From positions 2,671,001 to 2,735,000 of the forward strand of contig CM076945.1 in assembly GCA_039566865.1 (NCBI GenBank): 64,000 bases of DNA, read 5' to 3'. Shown here one piece after another: positions 45,201 to 53,288 of this stretch (its first letter is position 1; each line of letters begins with the position of its first letter). The position numbers and the translations under genes were made by a program. The notes under the pieces are model-generated. The model was not told the DNA's origin, did no database searches, and saw only the letters and a list, made by a program, of their open reading frames with translations. Source of the DNA: Aurelia coerulea (Eukaryota > Cnidaria > Scyphozoa > Semaeostomeae > Ulmaridae).

Positions 45201-48200
45201 GTCCTTTCCTCAGAAATGCAAAAACACAGACCAGCTCATCTGAATCCAGCCTTGTGTCGGAAAAGTCCTTGCTGGAAACACCACTGCCAAGGAGCAAGAT
45301 ACCTGTGCCTTTTTCAAGGTATACGCCGAAAAGTGAAAAGGGAAGTCGGCATGACAAGCGAAAGGTTATTACATCTTTAAGAAATGGTATGTAGCTTTAT
45401 TTACATTTTTTTGGAAGGGACGTTAAACTAGGGGTCCCATGCCTGGATGCGGCATGCATAGTGAGCCTAAATTACGTAGAAATAGCTAGAAATCCTTCTA
45501 GCCTACTTAAATGTCAATGAATGAATGAATTAATTATTTAATTAATCAATTCATTTTTAAGGAATAAAGAGAAGATTTTATGTTGATATCTTCATGAAAA
45601 TAAACAGGTTTTTGTTTACTGTTTTGGACATATCGAGGTATATTATTCTCTGCTAATCTCTGCTGACGATCTGTTATTAAAGAGGGAGAAACGCACTTAA
45701 TATTATGACAGAAATTTAAAAATTCAGTTGAAGCTTCAATGAGCTGATGGATTCAGATGATGAAAATAGGTTGCATTTTGTTTGTAGTACGATTTTTCAA
45801 ACAGTTGATGCATCTTTTTGATTCTCACTGGGTAAAAGATTTAAAAGCGGAAAAATAGAGAGTATGTCCAAGCCAGTAGCTATATACATGCAGCGAAAGG
45901 TTTAGCAATGTCCTAAGAAAATATAGGACAGATTTGGTTGGGTCCAGCGAAGAGAATCTAGTTTTAATCAATGGCTAATCAATTTCAAAATGTTCTTCGA
46001 TAGTTAACTTGAACGTAGATAAAAAAGTATAAGAATTTGATTGGGTCCAGCGATGAGAATTTGGCTTTAATCAATGGCTATTCAATTTCAAAATGTTCCT
46101 CGATAGTTAATTTCAACATAGATAAATAAGTATACGGATTTGGTTGGGTCCAGCGATGCGAATTTAGCTTTGATCAATGGCTATTCAATCTCAAAATGTT
46201 CCTCGGTAGTTTATGTCAACATAGATAAATAAGTATACGGATTTGGTTGGGTCCTGCGATGCGAATTTACCTTTAATCAATGGTTGATCAATTTCAAGAT
46301 GTTCCTCGATAGTTAACTTGAACGTAGATAAAAAAGTATAAGAATTTGATTGGGTCCAGCGATGAGAATTTAGCTTTGATCAATGGCTATTCAATTTCAA
46401 AATGTTCCTCGATAGTTAATTTCAACATAGATAAATAAGTATACGGGAATTTGATTGGGTCCAGCGATGAGAATTTGGCTTTGATCAATGGCCAATCAAT
46501 TTCAAAATATACCTCATTTGTTTGTACTGACACTTTGAGAGGATCTTGACAGATGAAATTTGCATCCACCTCCAACCCAGAGCTTTGGCCTTTTGGCCTA
46601 AACAAAGTTTTGAAGCACATCGAAATTTTAAACTGAAATTAAAGAAGAATAAGAACTACATAATTGATGACTCCTTGCAACCAGAATATAACATGATCTA
46701 ATATTATTCAAATTTTATCAAGGCTATCGTTGATTTTTCAATGTGCTTCAAGAATTTGTTTAACCAAAAGCTAAAGCTCTGGTTTGGAAGTGATAGCAAA
46801 TTTGAGCTTTCAAGATTAATATTTAGGCTCTCAAAGCACCAATTTAAACAAACAAAATGTTCAACTATCAAGGAACATTTTAAAAATGATTAGCCTTTAG
46901 TTAAAGCTAAATTCTCATCGCTGGACCCAACCAGATTTGTATATTTTTAATCTATGTTCAAGTTAACTATCGATATTCATTTTGAAAGCGATTTTCCATT
47001 AATAAGCCAAATTCACTTCGCTGTATCCAATCAAATCTGTCCCATACTTTTTATCTATGTTCAAATTAACTATGGAGGAACATTTTGAAATTGATTAGCC
47101 ATAATTCTCATCGCTGGACCCAAGCAAATCTGTCCCATACTTTTTTGGGACACCCGTTACATGATTGGTTTGCGAAAGAGTGATGCGTGGTTTGAAAAAT
47201 TACCCACGTATTGGACATGTTGAATTGAGTAGAACTCTTGTTGATATTGTAGAAAAAACATCACGTAAACATCATTTAAAGAGGACCGGTTTTATAAATT
47301 CTTGACATGATAAAACGTTCTTTTCATACCAAAAAGTGAATTTAGATTTAACTTATGTTATGGGCGATAGGACACCAAGTGTGTGAAAGTTTTCCTATGG
47401 AGGTTTTACGGTTAAGGTGGATCTGCACTTAAGGTGGCTCACTACCGAAAATTTCAAAATGACGAAACAGCGATAAGGTGGCTCACTACCAAGTGAAAAT
47501 AGGTAAAAACACACAAAAACAATTGGTTAAGGTGGCTACCAATAAAACGTTAAGGTGGCTCGCTACGAAAAACTTTCACACACTTGGTGTCCTATCGCCC
47601 ATGCTTATGTAAACCAATTGTATTTTTGTTTGTTTCTTTTTAGAAAATCAATTGCTGAAAGGTATCCTGAAACAGAGTGAAGAACCAAGAATACTTGACA
47701 AAGAGAACATATCCCCCAAGACATCATCTCCAAAAAGAATCCAAGGCGTACCAAAGTAAGATCTTTGTTGTTTTAGTTGCTTCGTGTTGATCTTGACTGT
47801 ACTAAGTTCTGACATCGTTCCATGCAGTATCACTCCAGAAAGTGGTGTGGAGAAGGGTTCCGTTGACATCGGAACGCCTCAAAAGTACTGTGTCAATGAA
47901 GGTGAAGCCAAGCGCCAAGCGTTCGGATAGTAGAAGTAGAGGAGGCCTAATTATCGAGTCCACGACTGCTGGTCATCACGCTCAAATGGTAGGGCTCGTA
48001 CAGGGCTCAAACCCTGTCCGCTTGACTGCGCTGGATGTCAAAATTCATGTCCAGAATTTATCCTCGAAAGTCAATATATTCATGTTCTATGCATCGTTTT
48101 CCTAATAAATCTTCTAAATTTCGGCCTATAACCACACAAAAATCCGATTGGTAGAGGAAAATTTCCAACAAAAGGCCTTCTGGGGGTGGCGCCCCCAGTC

Positions 48201-51200
48201 CCCCCCCCCCACTGGATTCGGCCCTGGTTTAATACCTAAAGTAATAAGAAAGAAAATGTAGACTCAAAATATCCTAATTTATTCCGAAGTTTGGTTCCCC
48301 CGAAAGAAACGCTCTTTTGTCCTGAGGATATTTTCAACAGCGGAAGGTTCAAATCCAATTTTGAACTGCGTAATTCCCCGACGCATTTATCAGACACAAA
48401 GCTGATGAAACGTTGTGACATTTTCTGAGACACGCAATTCGTCGACCCCGAGAAAATGTGACACACAGACATGACGAAATTGGGGAAGCGTCATCGTAAC
48501 GAAAGTAACGTCAAATTGTATTTAGAGCGTTGAACCAGGAAGCAAATATGCAATCAGTGGTTTCTGCAGGTCACAGCTGAATGGTCTCCAGAAGAAATGG
48601 ATTTTGAACTGATGCCTAGTATAAACATCGTTTTTTCGCCGTGTCGAATTGAACTGTATTAAAAACGGCAGAATCTGCCGTGTCTAAAAATCTGATTTAG
48701 ACATCGTATTTTTGCCGTATCGGATTGAGATTACAATGGTTAAAATGGCCATTTTTCAAAATGCACAAGCGCAGTGGCTGATCACACGTAGAAACTGCGG
48801 ATCATGGCCTAGATTTGATTAATTAAACGAAGCAGAAATACGACACATTGCTATAGCAAATCAATTAATGATTCTCTACCAAATTCTCACATCTATTGCA
48901 ATCTATGGGATTAAAGTTGAATATCTCTTTTCCTGCAACAGTTACAGCAGTCTGAGTTACTTTTTTGAACTCAGCATTCAATTCTGCATCGAAGCATTGC
49001 TTTAGCAAATCAATCAATGATTCTCTATAAATTTATCAGCCTTAATGGAATAGATGTTTTTCTGTAGTAGTGATTCTCTACCAAATTCTCACATCTATTG
49101 CAATCTATGGGATTAAAGTTGAATATCTCTTTTCCTGCAACAGTTACAGCAGTCTGAGTTACTTTTTTGAACTCAGCATTCAATTCTGCATCGAAACATT
49201 GCTATAGCAAATCAATTAATGATTCTCTATAATTTTCTCAGCCTTAATGGAATAGATGTTTTTCTGTACTAGCGATTCTCTACCAAATTCTCACATCTAT
49301 TGCAATCTATGGGATTAAAGTTGAATATCTCTTTCCCTGCAACAGTTACAGCAGTCTGAGTTACTTTTTTGAACTCAGCATTCAATTCTGCATCGAAACA
49401 TTGCTATAGTAAATCAATTAATGATTCTCTATAAATTTTTCAGCCTTAATGGAATAGATGTTTTTCTGTAGTAGTGATTCTCTACCAAATTCTCACATCT
49501 ATTGCAATCTATGGGATTAAAGTTGAATATCTCTTTTCCTGCAACAGTTACAGCAGTCTGAGTTACTTTTTTTGAACTCAGCATTCAATTCTGCATCGAA
49601 ACATTGCTATAACAAATCAATTAATGATTCTCTATAAATTTCTCAGCCTTAATGGAATAGATGTGTTTCTGTAGTAGTGATTCTCTACCAAATTCTCACA
49701 TCTATTGCAATCTATTGGATTAAAGTTGAATATCTCTTTTCCTGCAACAGTTACAGCAGTCTGAGTTACTTTTTTGAACTCAGCATTCAATTCTGCATCG
49801 AAACATTGCTATAGCAAATCAATTAACGATTGTCTATAAATTTCTCAGCCTTAATGGAATAGATGTGTTTCTGTAGTAGTGATTCTCTACCGAATTCTCA
49901 CATCTATTGCAATCTATTGGATTAAAGCTGAATATCTCCACTCCTGCAATAGTTACAGCAGTCTGAGTTACTCTTTTGAACTCAGCATTCAATTCTGCAT
50001 CGAAACATTGCTATACCAAATCAATTAATGATTCTCTATAAATTTCTCTGCCTTAATAGAATAGATGTTTTTTGTAGCAGTGATTCTCTACCAAATTCTC
50101 ACATCTATTGCAATCTATGGGATTAAAGCTGAATATCTCTTTCCCTGCAACAGTTACAGCAGTCTGAGTTCCTTTTTTGAACTCAGCATTCAATTCTGCA
50201 TCGAAATATTGCTATACCAAATCAATTAATGATTCTCTATAAATTTTTCAGCCTTAATGGAATAGATGTTTTTCTGTAGTAGTGATTCTCTACCAAATTC
50301 TCTCATCTATTGCAATCTATGGGATTAAAGTTGAATATCTCTTTTCCTGCAATAGTTACAGCAGTCTGAGCTACTTTTTTGAACTCAGCATTCAATTCTG
50401 CATCGAAACATTGCTATAAGAAATCAATTATTTGAATACCTGAAGGATTGATCTCAAATGGGACCTTGACTACCTGAGACGTTGCAATCTGCGGCATCTA
50501 TCGCAAATCAAGTCGTTTTTCTGCCGTTTGATGCGACAGAGCTGGTGAACTCCTGTTTCTATGTCGAATTTAATTGACACTTAAAAGTTTTTAGCAGCAT
50601 CTGTAAACTTAGTAATGAGGTTGCTGCTAAGAAGATGGAATGTTTATACCTGCCTCATTTACAATTTCTGCGTCATTGTAATCACTGATTATTACAATTG
50701 CTGCATCATTAGTCGACGGAGATACATAGCTAACCCAAGGGCTGCATATGCAAGCTTGTGATGAGCATATTGTATTAGATGATTACGGCACATGCGTGTA
50801 TATTATCTAGCATATCTAGCAAGAGAAACAATGGCTTTCGCAAACGTTTTCCTAATCCTATTTATGGATTATCCCACCTGGCTTTTCATTCACTTTGACT
50901 TTGACGCAGGTTTCAGGACGCTCCAAGATTTGTTAAAGGTAATGTGTCCATGTAAGTACAGCAGCAGTGTATACACTCTTTTCAAAATGTGCTGACACGA
51001 TGCTGACGAAGAGCCAGAGGAGGGCACCGTGATTGGTAGAATTTAACATGCAAAACTAGAATTTAAATTTCACAACGAGGCTGCCTGCTGTGAGACTTCG
51101 GGTTCAGCTCTGGAATTAAAGCTGCAAGCAAATCATCAGTCTGCATTTATTAGACCTGGCTATCTTTTCGTAACTTCAGTAAAGTGATCACATGAATTAT

Positions 51201-52669
51201 CACGTGAAAATAGCAAAGTTGCTGTACTTACATGGACACATTACCTTTAACTCTAAACTGGTCTTGGTTATGACTTCCCTGTTCACAATACTGACGTATT
51301 CTCTTTTCTTATTGTCAAGGGGAAGGGATGAGAAAAAAAGAGACAGTAGCACTCCCCGACACTAGCCTGACTCACAGACCAAATGAGGAATTCCTCGTTT
51401 GGTCTATAAGTCAGGCTATCCCGACACCTTTTGAAATACTTTTTTTTTGTTTATTCCAACACATAGTGCTCAGAATTAAAAAGTTAAAATCCACGAAGTA
51501 GACATTTAGATATATTCTTCTTCTTTGGATATATGCTCTTGTCTTGTCCTAATAGCTCCATTTCGCTAGCCTGCCTGCAAACTCTCTTGAAACAAATCAG
51601 CAGTCTGCACGACGCTACCTTTCGCCTGCGCAGCAAATAAGTTTGCTTCCTTAGTTTCGAGGCAAATTTTGCGGTCCTCTCTATCTACATTTGTTTCTAC
51701 TATATTTCTACCTAGCATCCGAAGGTAGTGTTTTGGGACACCCTGAGAAGCTAAGCTTATCGAAGAAACGTCCTGGTCCTTCCTCTCGATGTGACCACAC
51801 CTTGTTATTCCTCGAATTACAGAGAGTTAGCAAGTCTCTTCATTCTGTACATGGTAAGTTCGGCAGGGCGGGGACGCGAACCACCAACTCTCAAATTGGT
51901 AGTCAAGTGCGTTACGCCCGCTCCAAGATTTATTTATTAATTCATATGGATGGCCTGAATAATCGGCTGCAGATATCTTTTTGCCTGCAATTGCTAATAA
52001 TTGCATTGCGTGTTGTGCCACGTTGCAACAAAACTTTACCTCAACCTCATTGAATCACAGGATACAAAGAACGAAGTTAAGTGTATGTCAGTGGCGGACA
52101 CTTTGGAGGGGCAAATGGTGGGACTGCCCCGCATTGTTGGCTAGAAAGCAAAGATCTTTTGCTCGAAAACAACAGAAATAGACAATGCTTTTAACTGAAG
52201 CAATTGCTTCGCCCCCAATATTTGGCAAGGTGTCTGCCATTGGTCTATGTGATGGTAGGTAAATTTCCTGTGGTCATGGCATTGTTTGTCATGGCTTTAG
52301 GTTGCATGGGGAAATGATAAAGTCGATATTGAGCCTTGCAACAATGCAACGCCACAATATTGTGGCGATCTCATATCTCAGAGGGTGCCTTATCTAACAT
52401 GGCATTTAGTCTTGTTTGTCATGGCTGTTGTGGGCTGTATAGGAAAGTGGGGACAATTTGAGGCCGCAGTTGTCTGGCAATATCATACATTAGAGAATGG
52501 CATTCAGTCTTCTTGAGCTGGAGAGTACTAAGCTGAGCAGGAACGAACGTCTAATTGATTGGTTTTAACAGACAGAGCTTGTGATGATAATGCTTTGCAA
52601 AATTTGCTTCTTTTCAGGAAGGATTCTAATGTGACAGAGTTTTTGCCGAGCTCTTGCAGAGGCTCAAGG
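35797..52669 (+). CDS. KIAA0586-like: TALPID3/KIAA0586-like centrosomal-ciliary protein, N-terminal part (gene model)
   Basis: Well-phased exons: 35797-36208, 36862-37019, 37193-37262, 38570-38642, 39398-39605, 40435-40626, 44723-45386, 47644-47755; then the less certain 47828-47901, 51716-51853 and 52572-52669. From ATG 35806 the frame stays open across every junction. Similarity from memory to TALPID3: an Ala-rich block followed by a helix (AALATSAAIAPFLQIQNALE), a coiled-coil-like stretch (LRELEDKIIDVLDKRMARIE), LETPLPRSKIPVPFSR and LLKGIL, in that order. TALPID3 acts at the distal centriole in ciliogenesis and Hedgehog signalling. The conserved core of the family was not found, so the gene probably continues beyond a transposon-rich intron or is broken. 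Confidence 0.6.
36862..37019 (+). CDS. KIAA0586-like: TALPID3-like exon 2
   Basis: Acceptor CTTTCAG, donor CAG|GTAATT. It reads DFVRPGVFVSSAQKDVRQS and ends in a basic helical stretch (KKHLQLVKRMREHPQIQ). Phase 1 in, 0 out. Confidence 0.65.
37193..37262 (+). CDS. KIAA0586-like: TALPID3-like exon 3
   Basis: Acceptor TTATCATAG, donor AAAG|GTAAGT. A 70-nt exon reading NSVGLMQGKENSMEQTC and a short polar end. Phase 0 in, 1 out. Confidence 0.6.
37263..38569. other. Intron of the TALPID3-like gene
   Basis: AT-rich intron. I see no repeat family member and no further exon in it. Confidence 0.5.
38570..38642 (+). CDS. KIAA0586-like: TALPID3-like exon 4
   Basis: Acceptor TTCATTTAG, donor TCAAG|GTATCT. 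It reads ENEVVVLQFEQGTKKSD then VQEKFKSR. The phases (1 in, 2 out) fit both neighbours exactly, which is the main support for this short exon. Confidence 0.6.
39398..39605 (+). CDS. KIAA0586-like: TALPID3-like exon 5
   Basis: Acceptor TTTTTAG, donor ACAG|GTCAGT. After a polar segment it encodes the Ala-rich helix AVQYAALATSAAIAPFLQ, similar to the Ala-rich stretch that precedes the first coiled coil of TALPID3. The methionine at 39399 is internal. A (GAATGTCTGT)n minisatellite starts just after the donor. Confidence 0.68.
39610..39672. repeat. (GAATGTCTGT)n minisatellite
   Basis: About five copies of a 10-bp unit directly after the donor site of the preceding exon. Confidence 0.85.
39759..40160. 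repeat. Palindromic repeat cluster with hammerhead-like cores
   Basis: Outer arms ATAAGTTTA(A/C)AGGCAGAAAC and complement enclose two tandem hairpins (39826-39937 and 39982-40083). Each has arms GCCATGCAGGACTTCTTCAG and complement around a TATAACTATATAACTTATA loop. The CTGAAGAAGTYCTGC and GCAGGACGAAAT order repeats three times. Related to Penelope-type terminal repeats by architecture. Confidence 0.7.
40435..40626 (+). CDS. KIAA0586-like: TALPID3-like exon 6: coiled coil
   Basis: Acceptor TTTATAG, donor AAG|GTGAGC, 64 codons, phase 0 both sides. IQNALENQIASLVSTMSL and LRELEDKIIDVLDKRMARIE have the heptad-like pattern of coiled coils. Confidence 0.68.
41092..41500. mobile_element. TA-MITE family 4, copy 3
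   Basis: Inverted ends TACAGTAAATCCCCGCATAT and complement, 409 bp, TA on both sides. Multiple AAGAACCT/AGGTTCTTA modules. Confidence 0.88.
41778..41948. mobile_element. TTAA-target MITE, 171 bp, copy 2
   Basis: Same length and orientation as 24654-24824 with only a few substitutions. TTAA on both sides. In an intron of the TALPID3-like gene. Confidence 0.88.
42439..43240. mobile_element. PIF/Harbinger-like element, 802 bp
   Basis: Inverted ends GACCCCGTTTACACGAGTAC and GTACTCGTGTAAACGGGGCC, flanked by TAA (42436-42438 and 43241-43243). The 3-bp TWA target and GGCC-type ends suit PIF/Harbinger. Subterminal AAAAGTTC and CGTGTAAAC motifs recur. A 100-codon frame inside (42602-42904) has one hydrophobic stretch but no transposase motif. 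Confidence 0.8.
43397..43590 (+). mobile_element. tRNA-derived SINE, copy 1
   Basis: A box TGGCATAGTGG and B box GGTTCGATACC, followed by a body with CCCCATCACTTGAGCG, GGGTCGCGGACTCGA and CTTGGCGCTAAAAACCGCAA. The same body occurs at 58203 and, inverted, at 47893. Confidence 0.85.
43644..43967. mobile_element. TTAA-target MITE with AGGGGCTGGGTCACGTAA ends
   Basis: 324 bp, inverted ends AGGGGCTGGGTCACGTAA and TTACGTGACCCGGCTCCT, TTAA on both sides. Part of its interior and right flank (ACTGTAAAATCGTC, TTTCCGTATGACCTAAA) also occurs at 40860-41080 without ends. Confidence 0.85.
44211..44603. mobile_element. TA-MITE family 5 (ACCGGGTGCGCC), copy 1
   Basis: Ends TACCGGGTGCGCCGAATT and TTTTGGCGCACCCGGTA. 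Subterminal TTTGGCAGGCC(G/A)CAATAAATCG is mirrored at the other end. 393 bp, TA target. Confidence 0.85.
44723..45386 (+). CDS. KIAA0586-like: TALPID3-like exon 7
   Basis: Acceptor ATTTTCTAG, donor AATG|GTATGT, 664 nt. A mostly polar, disordered 221-residue segment with the landmark LLETPLPRSKIPVPFSRY near its end, which resembles the LETPxPRxxxPVPxSR stretch of TALPID3. The methionine at the exon start is internal to the model. Confidence 0.7.
45903..47159. mobile_element. Mariner-like foldback with amplified subterminal repeats, copy 1
   Basis: Right end CTGTCCCATACTTTTTTGGG...ACCCGTTA matches a worn left end TAGCAATGTCCTAAGAAAAT...GGACAGATTTGG. It is the same family as 61814-63091: the central part (CAGAGCTTTGGCCTTTTGGC, TATCAAGGCTATCGTTGA) is shared. 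The left arm holds a six-unit 103-bp array and the right arm two to three inverted units. Confidence 0.82.
45925..46545. repeat. 103-bp tandem array (6 units) of transposon subterminal sequence
   Basis: GGTCCAGCGA or a variant recurs at 45941, 46044, 46147, 46250, 46353 and 46458. Each unit contains TGGGTCCAGCGATGAGAAT, TCAATGGCTAATCAATTTC and TCCTCGATAGTTAACTT. Inverted versions lie at 46855-47159. Confidence 0.92.
47360..47602. mobile_element. hAT-like MITE with 33-bp perfect ends, 243 bp
   Basis: ATGGGCGATAGGACACCAAG and onward is exactly inverted at 47570-47602. The interior repeats TTAAGGTGGCT(C)ACTAC about five times. CTTATGT lies just outside on both sides, consistent with a 7-8-bp duplication. 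Confidence 0.85.
47644..47755 (+). CDS. KIAA0586-like: TALPID3-like exon 8
   Basis: Acceptor CTTTTTAG, donor CCAAA|GTAAGA. It reads ENQLLKGILKQSEEPRIL and continues with a KENISPKTSSPKR polar segment. Phase 1 in, 2 out. Confidence 0.65.
47828..47901 (+). CDS. KIAA0586-like: TALPID3-like exon 9, ending at a SINE border
   Basis: Acceptor CATGCAG; reads NITPESGVEKGSVDIGTPQK in phase with exon 8. The likely donor GAAG|GTGAAG falls at the edge of a reversed SINE. If it is not used, the frame runs into the SINE and stops at TAG about 27 nt further on (near 47928), truncating the protein. Confidence 0.45.
47893..48033 (-). mobile_element. tRNA-derived SINE, copy 3, 5' truncated
   Basis: The minus strand reads CAGTCAAGCGGACAGGGTTT, then a body with TCGTGGACTCGATAATTAGG and CGCTTGGCGCTTGGC. 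The A box is lost. Its 3' end abuts the candidate exon ending at 47901. Confidence 0.8.
48847..50428. repeat. 202-bp tandem satellite, about 7.8 units
   Basis: GATTCTCTACCAAATTCTCA recurs at 48870, 49072, 49274, 49476, 49679, 49881, 50082 and 50284, a period of 201-203 bp. Units are highly similar. Each holds a second diverged half starting GATTCTCTATAAATTTCTC. No coding capacity. The array sits between candidate exons of the TALPID3-like gene. Confidence 0.96.
50430..51362. other. Non-coding stretch after the satellite
   Basis: AT-rich sequence with no recognised repeat end, exon or RNA gene. A 67-codon frame at 50792 has no supporting feature. Confidence 0.4.
51363..51420. repeat. Near-perfect 58-bp palindrome
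   Basis: TAGCCTGACTCACAGACCAA and its complement flank GAGGAATTCCTC. Only about two mismatches, so RNA from either strand would fold into a 27-28-bp hairpin. TAGCCTG/CAGGCTA ends also occur on the weaker hairpins near 7073 and 8065. Confidence 0.85.
51716..51853 (+). CDS. Candidate downstream exon of the TALPID3-like gene
   Basis: Acceptor TACCTAG and strong donor ATG|GTAAGT. The open frame reads SEGSVLGHPEKLSLSKKRPG and continues through LELQRVSKSLHSVH. Phases (1 in, 1 out) are compatible with the exon ending at 47901. No family similarity could be recognised. Confidence 0.35.
51856..51935 (-). repeat. Possible tRNA-derived SINE fragment
   Basis: The minus strand has GGTTCGCGTCC, a B-box-like motif, preceded by GCGTAACGCACTTGACTACC at tRNA-like spacing. 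It starts immediately after the donor of the candidate exon at 51716. Confidence 0.4.
52572..52669 (+). CDS. Candidate exon disrupted or bounded by a MITE
   Basis: Acceptor TTTTAACAG, frame RACDDNALQNLLLFRKDS and onward, phase-compatible with 51716-51853. A weak donor AGG|GTGATA would end it at 52669. Otherwise the frame is cut by the MITE at 52684 and, notably, stays open beyond the MITE after 53288. Confidence 0.3.
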
Positions 52670-52683
52670 GTGATAGAAACAGA

Positions 52684-53288
52684 TACCGGGTGCGCCAAAA
52701 AAATTATGCACGTTTGGCAGGCCACAATAAGTCGTACACTGGACCGATTTTGAAGATTTATAACTTATCTTTAGCAGAAAGCCTGCATTAGATTCTAGGA
52801 CTTTTTGCAAATTTTCTGTTTTCACTTTTTAGAGCTAGAAACGATTTTCTTAAAATGTTCGTTTTGGAAAACATTGGAAACGATCAAAAAACGTCGATCA
52901 AATTTTAAAAGATTCAACATGGATGAACAAAGAGAAAACGTTTTAAAGGGGATTTGGGAGTTTAGGACGAACTCTCGTACAGCAGATTACAATTCTTCGA
53001 TTTCTAATTCGCAAATCACCACGAACAAGTTCTCTCTTTGTCCATTCATGTTGATTCTTTAGAAAACTTGATCGATGTTTTTTGATCGTTTTCAGTGTTT
53101 TCGAAAACTGAGATTTCAGGAAACTCGCTTCTTGCTCTAAAAACTGAAAATGAAAAAATTTGTAAAAAATCCCAGGATCTAATTAAGTCTTTCTGCTAAC
53201 GATTAAGTCATAAATCTTCAAAATCGGTCCTGTGTACGATTTATTGTGGCCTGCCAAACGTGCATAGTTTATTTTGGCGCACCCGGTA
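52684..53288. mobile_element. TA-MITE family 5, copy 2, with nested hairpin
   Basis: Same ends as 44211-44603. The extra length comes from an inner inverted pair near 52911-52945 and 53025-53058 (GATTCAACATGGATGAACAA and complement). It interrupts an open frame that is a candidate exon of the TALPID3-like gene. Confidence 0.85.

Noticed and set aside
48847..50428. Regularly spaced repeats that might suggest a CRISPR array
   Set aside because: The whole 202-bp unit is conserved and there are no variable spacers, so it is a satellite in a eukaryotic genome.
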